Positions 26,801 to 33,715 of a stretch of 64,000 bases of DNA are shown here, piece by piece. The position numbers and the translations under genes are program-made. The notes under the pieces are model-generated. The model did no database searches and was not told the origin of the DNA. It was given only the letters and a program-made list of their open reading frames with translations. The stretch lies in contig NC_045429.1 of assembly GCF_902635505.1 (NCBI RefSeq), positions 432,787,669 to 432,851,668 of the forward strand. The letters run 5' to 3'. Source of the stretch: Sarcophilus harrisii. Taxonomy: Eukaryota > Chordata > Mammalia > Dasyuromorphia > Dasyuridae. Each line of letters begins with the position of its first letter. The stretch's first letter is position 1.

Positions 26801-28337
26801 TTGTGTTAGGTGCTTGTTAATTCACTAGGGATAGTTGATGACTTAACCTTTCAGGGCCTTATAGGGAGGGGGTAAGAATTTCTCATCAAGGACTTTTCTA
26901 TAATAATGAAATCAGAAGTCCAGGAAAATTAGCTTCAAGGCCTGTTGGAGCCTGGAGCCACTGAGGTTTCTGGCCTAATTGACTCTAGGACCAGAGCTAC
27001 ATCTGCAAAATGGGAATATGTGGAGCCAGCCTTGACCACTCCTGCTCTTTGGACTCAGTGTTTCTTGGCCAAAGCATCCTCCATCCATGGGTATTGTGGG
27101 GAAAAGCATTAGCTTGGGAAGGAACAGATTGGGTTCGATTCCCCTCTATGTAGATATCTGCCATAAAACTATGCTTTTGATTGCCAGACAGTTTAACGAT
27201 TGAATATAAGCTCTTTTGGATAAGTGCCTCTCCTCCGGCCTCAGTTTCCTCCTCTGTAAAAGGAAAGAGCCCGGGAGTCCCTTCCATCTCTGCCATTTTC
27301 CCGCCTAAGATTCCCCCTTCTACCTCCACGATACTGTCATCCCAAAAGTCCAGTCGAACCGATTTCACTTTACTGATTTCGGGGAAGTTCCGGTGCACCC
27401 CAGAGCAATTCAGGCAGATGAAAATCCCCAGCTTGTAAGAGGCCCAGTCGGGATCTGCAGGGGGAAGAGAGGGCGGACAGGAAAGTGGATTGGGGTGCGG
27501 CTTAGCTGCAAACGGATAACCCAGAGCGCTGCTGCTGGCCCTCTGGAGGGGAGGGGTGGATTGTCTCGCGTGCCCAATCTAACACTGGGCTTCTTAACGT
27601 TTTTCCACTCACGACCCCTTTTCGCTAGAGAAAATATTACGCGGCTCGGGGTGTAGGGGCATATAAAACAGAAATGCAAACCAAACATTCACTGATCATG
27701 AATCATAATTTCCCGACTTCCACATGCAGCTCGTGGGATCCCATATGGGGACGCGAAGCCCAGGTTCAAGAAGCGTTGGTCTAACCGACACGTGGAGGAA
27801 AACCTGGCCTTGAGCCAGTCCGGGAATCGGGGTTACCGGCTCTAATTCCCAACCTCAGCTCTTAGAGAGCGATTTATGGAAAGCACGCTCCTTTTTCCCT
27901 TTCACATTCTCCCACGCCCTTCGACCCCAGCAGGTGGACCCCTTGCCTAAGCAGGAGTCTTACTGGATGCTCTTGGTAAAAGAGCGAATCTAAGAAAAAC
28001 TACTGCTAGGTGATTTTTCAAGGGGGTAGGAAGGGCTAGGAAACAGCCACAGGGTGAGGAGGGTGAAGAGGGCTTGGGGAGGGAGTCCGTAGAACGGCTA
28101 ACAAGGGAGATGAGCTGGGCAGCTGCAGAGAGCGAGGGCTCTCAAGGTGTGAATCCTCCTGCTAGGAGGCTGGGTGCAAGGGTCCAGGCCGGGGCGGGCT
28201 ATCGGCAGGCGCGTCCGGGTCCCCGGCGTCTCCGGCTCCTTACCTGGCGCCCCGCAGTCCGCGCACACCCCGTTGCCGGTGCCAGCTGCCCGCAGCAGCT
28301 CCAACAGGCGCCTCTTATTGTGCTCCCGGTCCCCCAT
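1..28337 (-). CDS. ADAP2: ADAP2, ArfGAP with dual PH domains 2 (3' end outside window)
   Basis: GTPase-activating protein for ARF6-type small GTPases; it binds phosphoinositides through two PH domains and acts at the plasma membrane and endosomes (family knowledge). Nine coding exons join in frame with GT-AG borders: 28337-28244, 27454-27324, 24850-24759, 21352-21273, 17437-17325, 15377-15231, 10578-10495, 4387-4325 and 360-283, giving 882 nt or 294 codons. Human ADAP2 is about 381 residues, so the last exons, covering most of PH2, lie left of base 1. The ArfGAP zinc finger (C25, C28, C45, C48; CX2CX16CX2C) is followed by GVHR with the catalytic Arg. PH1 spans about residues 132-233 and PH2 starts near 255. 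The start ATG has G at -3 and +4 and lies in a CpG island. The order of exons and the ADAP2-like rather than ADAP1-like peptide make the assignment firm. Confidence 0.96.
283..360 (-). CDS. ADAP2: ADAP2 coding exon 9, PH2
   Basis: 78 nt, 26 codons: QREAFKKRWFALDPQERRLL, then YYKNPL. The acceptor is a pyrimidine tract ending cttag and the donor is gtaaga. A cag 3 nt inside would be an alternative NAGNAG-like acceptor that drops one Gln. The next human residues (DAFEQ and on) are not in bases 1-282. Confidence 0.93.
812..934. repeat. Imperfect 49-bp inverted repeat, 25-bp spacer
   Basis: Left arm 812-860 and right arm 886-934 are reverse complements at 44 of 49 positions; all five differences are transitions. 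The left arm is the end of an antisense MIR-like SINE, so the right arm looks like an inverted copy of it. Confidence 0.93.
1208..1352 (-). mobile_element. WSINE1-like tRNA SINE
   Basis: Poly-T head, then the antisense of a SINE whose sense strand starts with a CAGGTGATATAGTAGATAGA-type box and ends in a poly-A. A short direct repeat, CATTCTTT, flanks it and may be the target duplication. Confidence 0.75.
2052..2242 (+). mobile_element. hAT-type MITE with 8-bp target duplication
   Basis: 191 bp. The ends are imperfect inverted repeats (CAAGGGTCTCAAACT at the left; the complement of the right end reads CAGAGGTCCTCAAACT). The perfect 8-bp duplication ACCTATGG lies at 2044-2051 and 2243-2250, the hallmark of hAT transposases. 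It has no coding capacity. A second copy of the family is at 14604-14795. It sits inside an older L1 fragment. Confidence 0.88.
2262..2460 (-). mobile_element. MAR1-type CORE-SINE
   Basis: Antisense copy with the marsupial MAR1 signature: TGGAGTGGTTTGCCATTTCC and then the TTTGAACTCAGGTCTTCCTG box. Diverged. Confidence 0.75.
4325..4387 (-). CDS. ADAP2: ADAP2 coding exon 8, start of PH2
   Basis: 63 nt, 21 codons: LLPHITRNYLKQGYMEKTGP plus K, matching human LVPFLTRNYLKQGFMEKTGP. Acceptor cttag, donor gtatgc, phase 0. An L1 ORF2 fragment on the plus strand begins only about 40-50 bp upstream of this exon. Confidence 0.92.
4424..5225 (+). mobile_element. L1 ORF2 fragment, endonuclease to early RT
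   Basis: Conceptual frames give ILVGDLNLLFSELENSNHKI and KETKEVNRLLENLDIIDLWR. Further on come SDHDAIKI and KTKSWFCEKTNKIDQALVNF. These are the end of the L1 endonuclease and the segment leading into RT. At least two stops or frame changes interrupt it. It is truncated at both ends and not active. Confidence 0.85.
5226..5690. other. Intronic stretch, partly L2-like
   Basis: 5226-5450 holds nothing recognised. From about 5455 the pyrimidine-rich sequence runs into the L2 fragment below and may be its upstream part. Confidence 0.4.
5690..6110 (+). mobile_element. L2 LINE reverse transcriptase fragment
   Basis: Reads HILFLDLLSVLRRPPFLSWF, then SSYLSDHSS and LTTGVPQGLSGSLLFSLYP. These match the L2/CR1-clade RT pattern (SWFxSYLS...GVPQGSxLGPLLFxLY). 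The last part, FKSQLKSHLLRNFFL, matches the L2 C-terminal region. Frameshifted and internally deleted. Confidence 0.82.
7818..8072 (-). mobile_element. MAR1-type CORE-SINE, near full length
   Basis: Antisense copy: GTTGAGTCATTTTCACTCAT head, the CATGTCCGACTCTCCGTGAC box, the CTTGTCCAGAGTCACACAGC box, and the tRNA-like end before CCCCCTAGC. One of the best preserved copies here. Confidence 0.85.
9478..9845 (+). mobile_element. L1 3' end (older subfamily)
   Basis: Contains the post-ORF2 region with CAGCAATATTGATTAATCGT, a T-rich stretch, the TTTTGCATGATTTTACATGT box, a purine-rich tract and an A-rich tail. The same subfamily box recurs at 56845-56870 in TEFM intron 3. Confidence 0.65.
10495..10578 (-). 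CDS. ADAP2: ADAP2 coding exon 7, PH1 C-terminal helix
   Basis: 84 nt, 28 codons: EIVDWFNALRATRLYYLKTA and FPELPESE. It holds the invariant PH-domain tryptophan in the C-terminal helix. Acceptor ctgtag, donor gtgagc. Confidence 0.96.
10995..11560 (+). repeat. Old long mammalian interspersed repeat, family not named
   Basis: Carries phrases seen dispersed in mammalian genomes, such as GGGAGTCACTGGAGTTTATT and CATGCTGAATTTGAGAAGCC, then ACATCCAATGAGAAAT. Its first part overlaps in content with the end of 31395-31925 (GGAGTCACT...), so the two look like consecutive pieces of one element. No clear ORF. Confidence 0.6.
12085..12560 (+). mobile_element. L2 LINE 3' region
   Basis: Shows the L2 3' pattern: CTTCCTGAAGCACACCGCTG, CAGAACCCTTCAGTGG, a pyrimidine-rich body, and a tail ending in TTTAATAAATGCCTG. 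Diverged. Confidence 0.7.
12844..12986 (-). mobile_element. WSINE1-like tRNA SINE
   Basis: Poly-T head followed by TTGGCTGAGGCAATTGAGGT and ending CACCATCTAGCTGCTCC, the antisense of the short marsupial SINE seen also at 1208-1352 and 56929-57085. Confidence 0.85.
14154..14410. repeat. Direct repeat of MIR-like sequence, about 158-bp offset
   Basis: Two copies of about 98 bp start at 14154 and 14312. Each runs from GTACTCA through CTGATAATAGT and TATATAGCACAAAAT to GCTTTACA. They differ at roughly one base in seven, so the duplication is old. Confidence 0.75.
14604..14795 (-). mobile_element. hAT-type MITE, second copy
   Basis: Antisense relative to 2052-2242, with the clean terminal repeat CAGGGGTCCTCAAACT at the left and its complement at the right (AGTTTGAGGACCCTTG). 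No matching 8-bp flanks are visible (GAATTCCC against CTAGACTC), so one flank has been altered. Confidence 0.85.
15231..15377 (-). CDS. ADAP2: ADAP2 coding exon 6, PH1 middle
   Basis: 147 nt, phase 0 on both sides, 49 codons as in the human exon. Encodes GKSPKAVISIKDLNATFQTE, KIGNPHGLQITYKKDG and HTRNLFVYHESGK. Its acceptor tract is built from a microsatellite (see 15381-15420). Confidence 0.97.
15381..15420 (-). repeat. AAAAAC microsatellite forming the exon 6 acceptor tract
   Basis: On the plus strand, repeated AAAAAC units; on the transcribed strand, TTTTTG units running straight into TTTATTTCAG of the ADAP2 exon 6 acceptor. The splice-site pyrimidine tract is thus repeat-derived. Confidence 0.9.
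15421..16040. other. ADAP2 intron 5, proximal part: L2 tails and MIR
   Basis: L2-type tails at about 15440-15545 (ends TGTTTGTTGAATGAAT) and 15690-15840. MIR-like sequence about 15880-16040, split at its right end by the L1 insertion at 16041. Confidence 0.6.
16041..16518 (+). mobile_element. 5'-truncated L1 with perfect 14-bp target duplication
   Basis: The 14-bp sequence AAAGATTTGTCATT lies at 16027-16040 and again at 16519-16532. Between them is a 478-bp L1 3' end: GGAGATCATTATATACTTCA, the CATCTACTGGTCATCCTGCC box, the G-rich tract and an AATAAA-bearing A-rich tail. Sibling of 23308-23785. Plain target-primed insertion, fairly young. Confidence 0.93.
16533..17324. other. ADAP2 intron 5, distal part: MAR1, L2 tail, hAT
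   Basis: MAR1-type SINE in antisense at about 16660-16880; L2 tail about 16905-17000; a TG-rich run at 17104-17126; a hAT-like element at about 17086-17291. Confidence 0.6.
17086..17291 (+). mobile_element. hAT-like non-autonomous element
   Basis: Left end TAGGAGTTCTTAACC and right end GAGTTCAGAACTCTA form weak inverted ends. The body has CTCTTTGGCAATCCAGTGAC and CAGAATAACATTTTTTAAAT. A relative with the clean end GTTAAGAACTCCTG is at 52101-52280. Target duplication not seen. Confidence 0.6.
17325..17437 (-). CDS. ADAP2: ADAP2 coding exon 5, start of PH1
   Basis: 113 nt, acceptor ttaaag and donor gtaagg. Encodes NREGLLWKRGRDNGQYLKRK and FVLLVREGLLKYYTKEE, the first strands of PH1 with the basic K/R cluster that typically contacts phosphoinositides. 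A hAT-like element ends about 34 bp past the donor. Confidence 0.95.
18045..18735 (+). mobile_element. L1, ORF2 C-terminus and 3'UTR
   Basis: Coding part resembles MFVAAL, VVARNWKLSGCPSIGEWA and RPGETYMN-type L1 ORF2 ends, but with frame breaks. Then comes the CATCTGCATCCAGAGAGAGA box, a T-rich stretch, the CTTGCCATCTAGGGGAGGGG tract and a short A/T tail. 5'-truncated. Confidence 0.88.
20205..21190 (+). mobile_element. L1, ORF2 C-terminus with zinc knuckle, and 3'UTR
   Basis: ORF 20402-20683 reads ECWRGCGKTGTLMHCWWSCE, the L1 C-terminal Cys/His knuckle, then CIPFDPAVLLLGLYPKEI and MFVAALFVVARNWKLSGCPS. This is followed by the CATCTGCATCCAGAGAGGGG box and the TTGTCTAGGGGAGGAGG tract. 5'-truncated at a position that precedes CCCCAATTGATAAATGGTCA. 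Confidence 0.92.
21273..21352 (-). CDS. ADAP2: ADAP2 coding exon 4
   Basis: 80 nt with acceptor cttcag and donor gtaaaa. Encodes LVLKEQWIRAKYERQEF and then a less conserved linker, VAGSLTWTISG, of the same length as the human linker. Joins ArfGAP to PH1. An L1 3' end stops about 80 bp downstream in intron 4. Confidence 0.94.
21353..24758 (-). other. ADAP2 intron 3: L2 tails, MIRs, L1
   Basis: CA-rich run 21690-21735. L2 tails about 22060-22205, 22440-22570 and 23100-23215. MIR about 22600-22760. Antisense L1 3'UTR about 22755-22890. L1 insertion 23308-23785. ATAGAT-type microsatellite 23800-23850. Near full-length MIR about 23865-24120. MIR3-like about 24480-24670. Nothing recognised in 21353-21690, 21740-22050 and 24125-24470. 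Confidence 0.6.
23308..23785 (+). mobile_element. 5'-truncated L1 with perfect 15-bp target duplication
   Basis: The duplication GAAAAGTGTGACATG is at 23293-23307 and 23786-23800. The insert is the same L1 subfamily as 16041-16518 (TGGTCAACCTGCCATCTGGG, then a G-rich tract and ATCTTGTAAATAAA). It has no coding sequence of note. Confidence 0.94.
24759..24850 (-). CDS. ADAP2: ADAP2 coding exon 3
   Basis: 92 nt with acceptor tttcag and donor gtaagt. The peptide FMTRNGNLCSKAKYEAKVPT, then FYYIPKSEDC, aligns by eye with human FMIHNGNLRVKAKFEARVPA and what follows. C-terminal part of the ArfGAP domain; phase 2 end. Confidence 0.94.
25836..26083. repeat. GAGACA/GA-rich simple repeat, about 250 bp
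   Basis: Nearly all purine on the plus strand, built from GAGACAGA and GAGA units and ending in a pure GA run. The Leu/Ser-rich ORFs on the other strand are artefacts of this repeat. Confidence 0.95.
26410..26830 (+). mobile_element. L2 LINE 3' region
   Basis: L2 pattern: CCTAGAATACTCCCCTCCCC, GGCTTCCTTCAAGGCTGAGC, TCAAATGTCACC, then AATGTAAACCCCCTGAGGGT. The final oligomer and A-tail are not clear. Confidence 0.75.
27324..27454 (-). CDS. ADAP2: ADAP2 coding exon 2, core of ArfGAP
   Basis: 131 nt with acceptor ctgcag and donor gtagaa. It encodes DPDWASYKLGIFICLNC, then SGVHRNF and VRLDFWDDSIVE. It therefore holds the second zinc pair and the arginine finger. Ends in phase 0 after 75 codons. 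Confidence 0.96.
27455..28243 (-). other. ADAP2 intron 1
   Basis: Holds a hAT-like element at 27593-27779. 27780-28243 is moderately GC-rich and merges into the promoter island, with no repeat recognised. Confidence 0.6.
27593..27779 (+). mobile_element. hAT-like MITE with CpG-rich body
   Basis: Imperfect inverted ends: CACTGGGCTTCTTAAC at the left, and the complement of the right end is CCAACGCTTCTTGAAC. The motif TCTAAC flanks both sides and may be a decayed 8-bp duplication. Body holds CTCACGACCCCTTTTCGC and CCATATGGGGACGCG. Confidence 0.7.
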
Positions 28338-28530
28338 CGCCCGCCCGGGGCTCCCGGCTCAGCCGGTGCGGCCCCCGAGACGCGCCCGGGGGTCCTGGAG
28401 CGGCCCGGCGCTGGCCATGGTGGGAGAGTCCCGGTCGCTCTGTTCCGTGACTCGCCTCTCATGGGGAAGAGTGACCGCTCCGCAGCCCAGCCGACGCCCC
28501 GGCCCGCCCCGCTCGGCTCAGTCTCCGCCC
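28100..28530 (-). promoter_or_regulatory. ADAP2: ADAP2 promoter CpG island
   Basis: A sharp rise in GC and CpG around ADAP2 exon 1, in an otherwise CpG-poor window. GC boxes of the CCCCGCCC type lie near 28494-28512, upstream of the start codon. No TATA box is apparent. This fits a dispersed CpG-island promoter. Several long ORFs here on both strands only reflect the GC content. Confidence 0.75.
28244..28337 (-). CDS. ADAP2: ADAP2 coding exon 1
   Basis: Encodes MGDREHNKRRLLELLRAAGT and then the first zinc pair, CADC. It ends at GCGCCAG before a gtaagg donor, in phase 1. The neighbouring GC-rich sequence has GC boxes near 28494-28512. The 5'UTR and transcription start are not defined. Confidence 0.95.
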
Positions 28531-30949
28531 AGACAAGGACTTGAGATTTTTTTTCTTTTTCTTTTTTTGGTTTACGTTTTAGCTTGTGTTTGCTCTCGTG
28601 TGCACTGCAGTGGGGTCAGTGGCGGGGCCGTGGAGAGAGCCCACCTGTGTTTGTGTCCTTGCAGTGGGAAATGCGTGGTACTTAGAGGGAGGAGAGACCT
28701 CGGATTCGAATGCTACCTCCAGCCCTTCCTAACTCTGTGCACTTGGACTAAGCACTTCATTTTCCGACCCCATTTACCCCATCTGTAAAATGGACGTAAT
28801 AGGAACGTAGCTCGGGAGCTGGAAAGGACCCTGTAGGCTCTCTGAAGAGACAAGTTTACTTTTGAGGAAACTGAGATCCGGAAAAGTTAAATGATTTGCC
28901 CAGGGGACACCAAATAGAATTTGAGCTTCAGTCCTCTGACTTCAGAAATAGTGCTAGTCCCACTGGACCACACTGCCTCAGTATTCATAGAGAGCTGGTA
29001 CTGGAATTGGCAAGATCTGAGTTCAATTTTGACTAAGTCTACTTGGGTCAACCTCAGTTTCCTTCTGTAAAATAGAGGTCATAAATACACTCTCCCTCCC
29101 TCCCCTCCCCAATCGTCCAGTGTACAAAATAAGATGATAGTTGTGGAGCAGTTTGTAAACTTTCAAGTGCTATATTAGTAACTTCAAGGTTGTTGTGAAG
29201 AACAAATGAGATAATTATGTAAAGTTCTTTGAAACCCTAAAAACATTATTATTATTATTATTGCATTGTGCATCCATATGCACATGTATCTGAAATCCTG
29301 ACAGTTGCCTACTAGCAATATGACCTAGAGCACTTTGGTACCTAAAGGATTAGGGGAGTTAGGGAAGTGGAAGATTTTAGAGCTGTTCGCCAATCCTGTC
29401 ACTTGGCAGGTGAGAAAACCTAAGGTTGAGCAAGGTTGAGTAATTTGACAGCAAAGAACTGTGTCTCAAAATTAAAAAATAAAAGAATTTGAGACCATTT
29501 CTCCCAGACTCCAAACTTCAAATCACTTCATCATTTCTAACTTCCCTTTCCTTTGTTCCGGACTCAGAGAATGACGTGACCCTTCTTTCAAGCAATCCCT
29601 CTGTGTGGGATTCTATTTCCTCTGTAACTTCCAAATTACTTCCTTTCTCACCTGAACTTCTTTTTATTTAAAAAAAAAAAAAAACCTTATTTTTATTGGC
29701 ATGTTTTCTTTTTACATTACATTCATTTCTGAATAACTTGACTCTGGTAATGATCATTTCAAAAAAGCAGGAAGCTTGGGGGGAGGGGGGCAGAAAAAGA
29801 ACCAATTGTGTTAGGCCCTGATAGTATATGGAATATACTGCTATGGAATATACCAATTCTGTAAAGTATTCCACATCCTTCAACTCTGTACTGCAGAGTC
29901 TCTCGCTAATTTAAAATCTCTCTTTCCCCATTTTTTACAAATGCATCCAGATATTAGAATAGATCTCTTTCCTCACTATCCATCACTAATCTTCTTGATT
30001 CAGACCTACACCTAAGGGGAATGGCAATGTGATTTAATGACTGGTGTGTGGATTTGCAATCAGATTCACATACAACTTTATACACTTACTAGTGAGCCTG
30101 ATCAAGTCAATGAAAGTTTCTTTACTTCAATCTTCCTAAGAGGAGAGTGAGGAAGTTGAATCCTCGCAACTCTAAATTTATTCGTTTAAGAAATTAAACA
30201 CACTCGGGCATTGTGATTGAGGAGCACTGTTGGGCTCCTCTACTGGATCAGAGCTTTCTTTTCAAAAAGCCTTTTTAAATGCAAGGGTGCTGTTGCCCGA
30301 GGGAGCTAGTGCTTTAACCTCAAAAATAAACCAATAAACCAGTGTTCCCAGATGTAATCATGGCCTTAAAAACCTTCACTTCAATTCTATCAAACCAATG
30401 GCATAGATAGGTTCCTAAATTCCTCTTCTCTTTCATAGCCAAACTCCTAGAAACAGCTTCCTTCCACTTTTTTCTTAACTCCTCTTTTATCTCTCCACCC
30501 CTTATAACCTAATATTTAATGTAGAATGTTTATTATTTTTATCATTATTTAACAGATTACATTATAAACTAACTTCTTTTTATTTATTTTTATTTGATAT
30601 TTTATGTTCCCCAATTACATATAAAAACAATTTTTAGCATTCATTAAAAAAAACAAAAAACTTTGAGTTCCAAAACTCTCTCCTTTCCTCCCTCCATATC
30701 TCCTTCCCTCTCATTGAGAAAATAAGCAATTTGATATAAGTATAACCTAACTTCTAAACTCATTTAACCTCTCAGCATTGTTTGGGCCCTGAAGGCTTAG
30801 GGTGAGTATAAATAGCAATTCTTTCCATTTTGTTCAGAACCCCTAGTGTCTTCCCCTCCCAAATTGATTTTATTGTTGTTGTTTGTTTTATTTAGTTTAG
30901 CCTAGGTAAGAGAGCTTATTCTTTAATTCATTTCTTATCTAGCCATAAT

Positions 30950-31210
30950 CACTGAATGGGTGTAGCCCCAATCAAAGTGAAACCAGTTAAAGACCTTACC
31001 TTAAAAAGGTCAAGGGCTCCCACTGCATCCAAGGCCATCTCCACTGTCCTGATCTATATCTTGTTACTGGATCCAGATGACTCCAGAAGAAAAAGTGAGG
31101 CTGGTGACCTTGTACAGCTCTCCTTCACTCCAATCCAATTCATTTCCACGTCTCCCCCTCACCTCCCTGATGTCACGAACCTCTAAAGAGAAGGAAGAAC
31201 GAACAGTAGC
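30950..31210 (+). mobile_element. Marsupial SINE-like repeat, family name uncertain
   Basis: About 260 bp with boxes ACCTTACCTTAAAAAGG, CCCACTGCATCCAAGGCCAT, CCTGATCTATATCTTG and the end GATGTCACGAACCTCTAAAG. An antisense copy at 45590-45840 shows the same boxes. I recognise it as a common Australian marsupial repeat but cannot name it with confidence. Confidence 0.65.
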
Positions 31211-31394
31211 ATCTGATATCTAGGACCCTACCCTACTCTCCTCCCCCATGCTCTCCCCTCTCTGGGTTTTTGTGGCATCTCCTTTGTGGTTCATCATGAA
31301 GGTCAAATCCCCTACTTGTTTGGGGTTTTTATTTTTATTTTTCTAAATCTGAACTTAGCTAACAAGAAATAAGATAAGCATCTCCGTGTGAAGT

Positions 31395-31925
31395 CAACAA
31401 GAATTTATTAGGTGTTCATTATATGTTGAGCCCTGAACTATACACAAGGGATATCAAAAGTCAATCTCAGATCTCAAGGAGCTCACACTCCAATGGGGGA
31501 GGCATATGCAAGCAGTTATGTACAAACAAAATGTAGACTGCAAAAATGAAGATAATTAACAGAGAGAAAATGCTTCCTCTAAATAGAGGGGGAAAGACTT
31601 CTTATAGAAGATAGAATTTTATCAGGGACTTAAAAGAAGTTAGGGAAGCTAGAAAGTGGAGATGAGGAAGCAGAGAATTCTCAGAGTAGAGTGAAAAAGT
31701 CCAAAGTTGGGAAATGGAGCATCTTGTTGAGGGACCAACAAGGAAGTTAGTATGCCCAGATTGTACAGTGTCTGGGGAAGCATAAAGGTGTGAGAAAATA
31801 GAAAGATATGAAAGGACCAAGCTTGGAAGGATTTTGAGGTTCCTGGAGGTGATAGGGAGTCACTAAATAAATATGGAGATTATTGAATATGGGGATGATA
31901 TGGTTGGACTTGTGCTTTAGTTATC
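31395..31925 (+). repeat. Old long mammalian interspersed repeat, 5' portion
   Basis: Begins CAACAAGAATTTATTAGGTG and runs through CAAGGAGCTCACACTCCAAT, GGGACTTAAAAGAAG and CCTGGAGGTGATAGGGAGTC. Its last 60 bp match the first part of 10995-11560. Shorter starts of the same family are at 19935-20060, 31930-32045 and 60185-60240. Confidence 0.6.
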
Positions 31926-32349
31926 AATTTATTAATAAATATTTATAAGCACCCACTATGAACTAGACACTGCTGAGAGCTCTGAGTACAAAGGAGAGTA
32001 AAAGACAGTCTCTGTTCTCAAGGAATTAACATTCTAAAGAGGAGACAACTTGAAAATAACTATATACAAACAAAGGGGGGGGCGCGGTGAGAGGGAAAGC
32101 GGAACCAAGGACAGTTGCCAAAAGGAAAAAAAAAAAGGAAGGAAAAAGAAAAGAAAGCAAAGAGCATCATTGAAGTATTTTTAAAAATGCATTGAAGAGA
32201 ACTGAATATGCAAGCAGGACAACTTTGAAAGATACATCTTGAACTTGAAAAACCATAATGGAGATTCCCAGTTTCACGGATGTGACTTTTCTGTTATACT
32301 ATATATAAAGAGATATCTCTATCTATCTATAGATATAGGCATATAGATA

Positions 32350-32670
32350 TCGTCTTACTTGCCAAGTTAATGAGTTTTTCTCAGCCTTGATTTTCTTGAC
32401 TCTGCAACCTTTGATTGTATTGATCACCTTTTTCTTCCCAATACTCTCTTCTCTCTAGGTTTTCCTAACACTACTCCATTTTGATGTGCCTTCTCAGAAT
32501 CTTTCTCTACCTTTATCCAGATCATATCCATTAGGTTCAGGAGCATAGGAAAACTGTCCTTTTCCCTTTACATTATTTTACTCGCTGATCTTATCAGTTC
32601 CCAATGATTCTACTATCATTTCTATGCAGATGATTCTCAGATCTATTTATATAGCTCTCATTCCTCTCCT
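32350..32670 (+). mobile_element. L2 LINE ORF fragment, part 1
   Basis: The segment near 32600-32650 reads YHFYADDSQIYLYSS, the L2/CR1 RT catalytic box (YADDTQLY type). It is interrupted by the MAR1 SINE that follows and resumes at 32930. Confidence 0.8.
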
Positions 32671-32671
32671 A

Positions 32672-32920
32672 AGGGCAGTTAGCTGAAGTGGATAGAGTGC
32701 CAGGCCTGGAGTCACTGTGTCAGGAAGACTAATTTTTCTGAGTTCAAATTTTACTAGCTGTGTCAACCTGAGCAAGTCACTTCATCCTGTTTGCCTCAGA
32801 TTCCTCTTCAGTAAAATGAACTGGAGAAGGAAATGGCAAACCACTCCAGTATCTTTGTCAAGAAAACCCCAAATGAGGCCGTGAAAAGTCGGACACACTT
32901 GAACAAAACCAAAAAATTTC
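32672..32920 (+). mobile_element. MAR1-type CORE-SINE inserted in L2
   Basis: Sense copy: GGCAGTTAGCTGAAGTGGAT tRNA-like start, GAGCAAGTCACTTCATCCTG, then GGCAAACCACTCCAGTATCT and a GGACACACTTGAACAAAAC end. Splits the L2 fragments 32350-32670 and 32930-33210. Confidence 0.88.
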
Positions 32921-32929
32921 TTTCCTGAC

Positions 32930-33210
32930 CTCTAATCTACCTCTCATGCCTTACCATGCACTCTGTAATCCAGCGACACTCATCTCCTGGCTGTTTGTAA
33001 AACAAGACACTCTATCTGGGCATTGCCCCATCGCATGGAACGCCCTCCCACTTTCTTTCTGCCTCCTGGCTTCCCTGACTTCCTTCAAGTCCCAGTTAAA
33101 ATTCTTCTACAGGAGGAGGAGGACCTTCTACAGGAGGTCTTTCCTGGCCCCTTAAATTCTAATGCATTTTCTCTGTTGATTATTTCAAATTGATCCTCTA
33201 ATATACCTTG
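32930..33210 (+). mobile_element. L2 LINE 3' region, part 2
   Basis: Matches the L2 3' pattern: CACTCTGTAATCCAGCGACA, CTTCCTTCAAGTCCCAGTTA, AAATTCTTCTACAGGAGG. A local triplication of the AGGAGG/CTTCTACAGGAGG phrase lies at 33100-33140. Confidence 0.78.
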
Positions 33211-33224
33211 TGTATCATTCTGAA

Positions 33225-33715
33225 GGTAAGAATAAGGTGGAGCCATGAATTGGTCCAATATTTCTGGAAAGAAAACTGGAATTATTCTAAGAAAGTAACT
33301 ACAGGATCCATACCTTTGGAATGATGTGTGGAGAAAAACAAGTAGGACAGTTTGAATGGGACTTGCTAGATATATATCCCAAGTAGGTCAATGAATAAAA
33401 AGAAAGGTCCTATATTATATTAAAACATTTGTATCAGCACTTTTCATAATAAGCAAAAAACTGGAAATAAATTAGCTATCCATCAAAATGGAGAATGACG
33501 AAACAAATTGCTTATGGAATTATTCAGTTCTATTAAATGCTATTGAATATCTGTGTGTTATAAGAAACAAGGAATGTGAAGAAGAGATGCACAAGAAGAT
33601 TTAGACTTACATGACATGATATGGAGTGAAGTAAGTAAAATCAGGAAAACAATATACTCAATGAGTAGGACAAATGAAAATAAAAAGAAATAAGCTGAAC
33701 TCTATTTATAATGAT
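33225..33715 (+). mobile_element. Old L1 ORF2 C-terminal fragment
   Basis: Shows degenerate forms of the L1 phrases AACTGGAAATAAATTAGCTA, CAAAATGGAGAATGACG and AAATCAGGAAAACAATATAC. No open frame survives. Confidence 0.65.

Larger units (their letters stand above)
24851..27323 (-). other. ADAP2 intron 2: purine microsatellite, SINE and L2 pieces
   Basis: 24851-25550 holds nothing I can name. MIR antisense piece about 25555-25625. GA/CAGA satellite 25836-26083. SINE fragment about 26168-26258. L2 3' region about 26410-26830. Split MIR-like sequence about 27060-27295, ending close to exon 2. Confidence 0.55.
28531..32350. other. Intergenic, ADAP2 side: MIR, L1 and unassigned repeats
   Basis: MIR about 28670-28800, MIR-type antisense about 28825-28980, MIR about 28980-29260 with a CTCC insert. 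Antisense L1-type 3' end about 29675-29830. MIR3-like about 30025-30185. L2-like piece about 30370-30480. Antisense L1 3'UTR about 30575-30745. A long marsupial SINE 30950-31210. Old long repeat 31395-31925 and a second start of it about 31930-32045. Nothing recognised in 29265-29670 and 30190-30360. Confidence 0.5.

Noticed and set aside
28074-28788. ORFs of 156 and 204 codons on the plus strand opposite ADAP2 exon 1
   Set aside because: Stop-poor because of the CpG island; Pro/Arg/Ala-rich with no known domain. Shadow frames.
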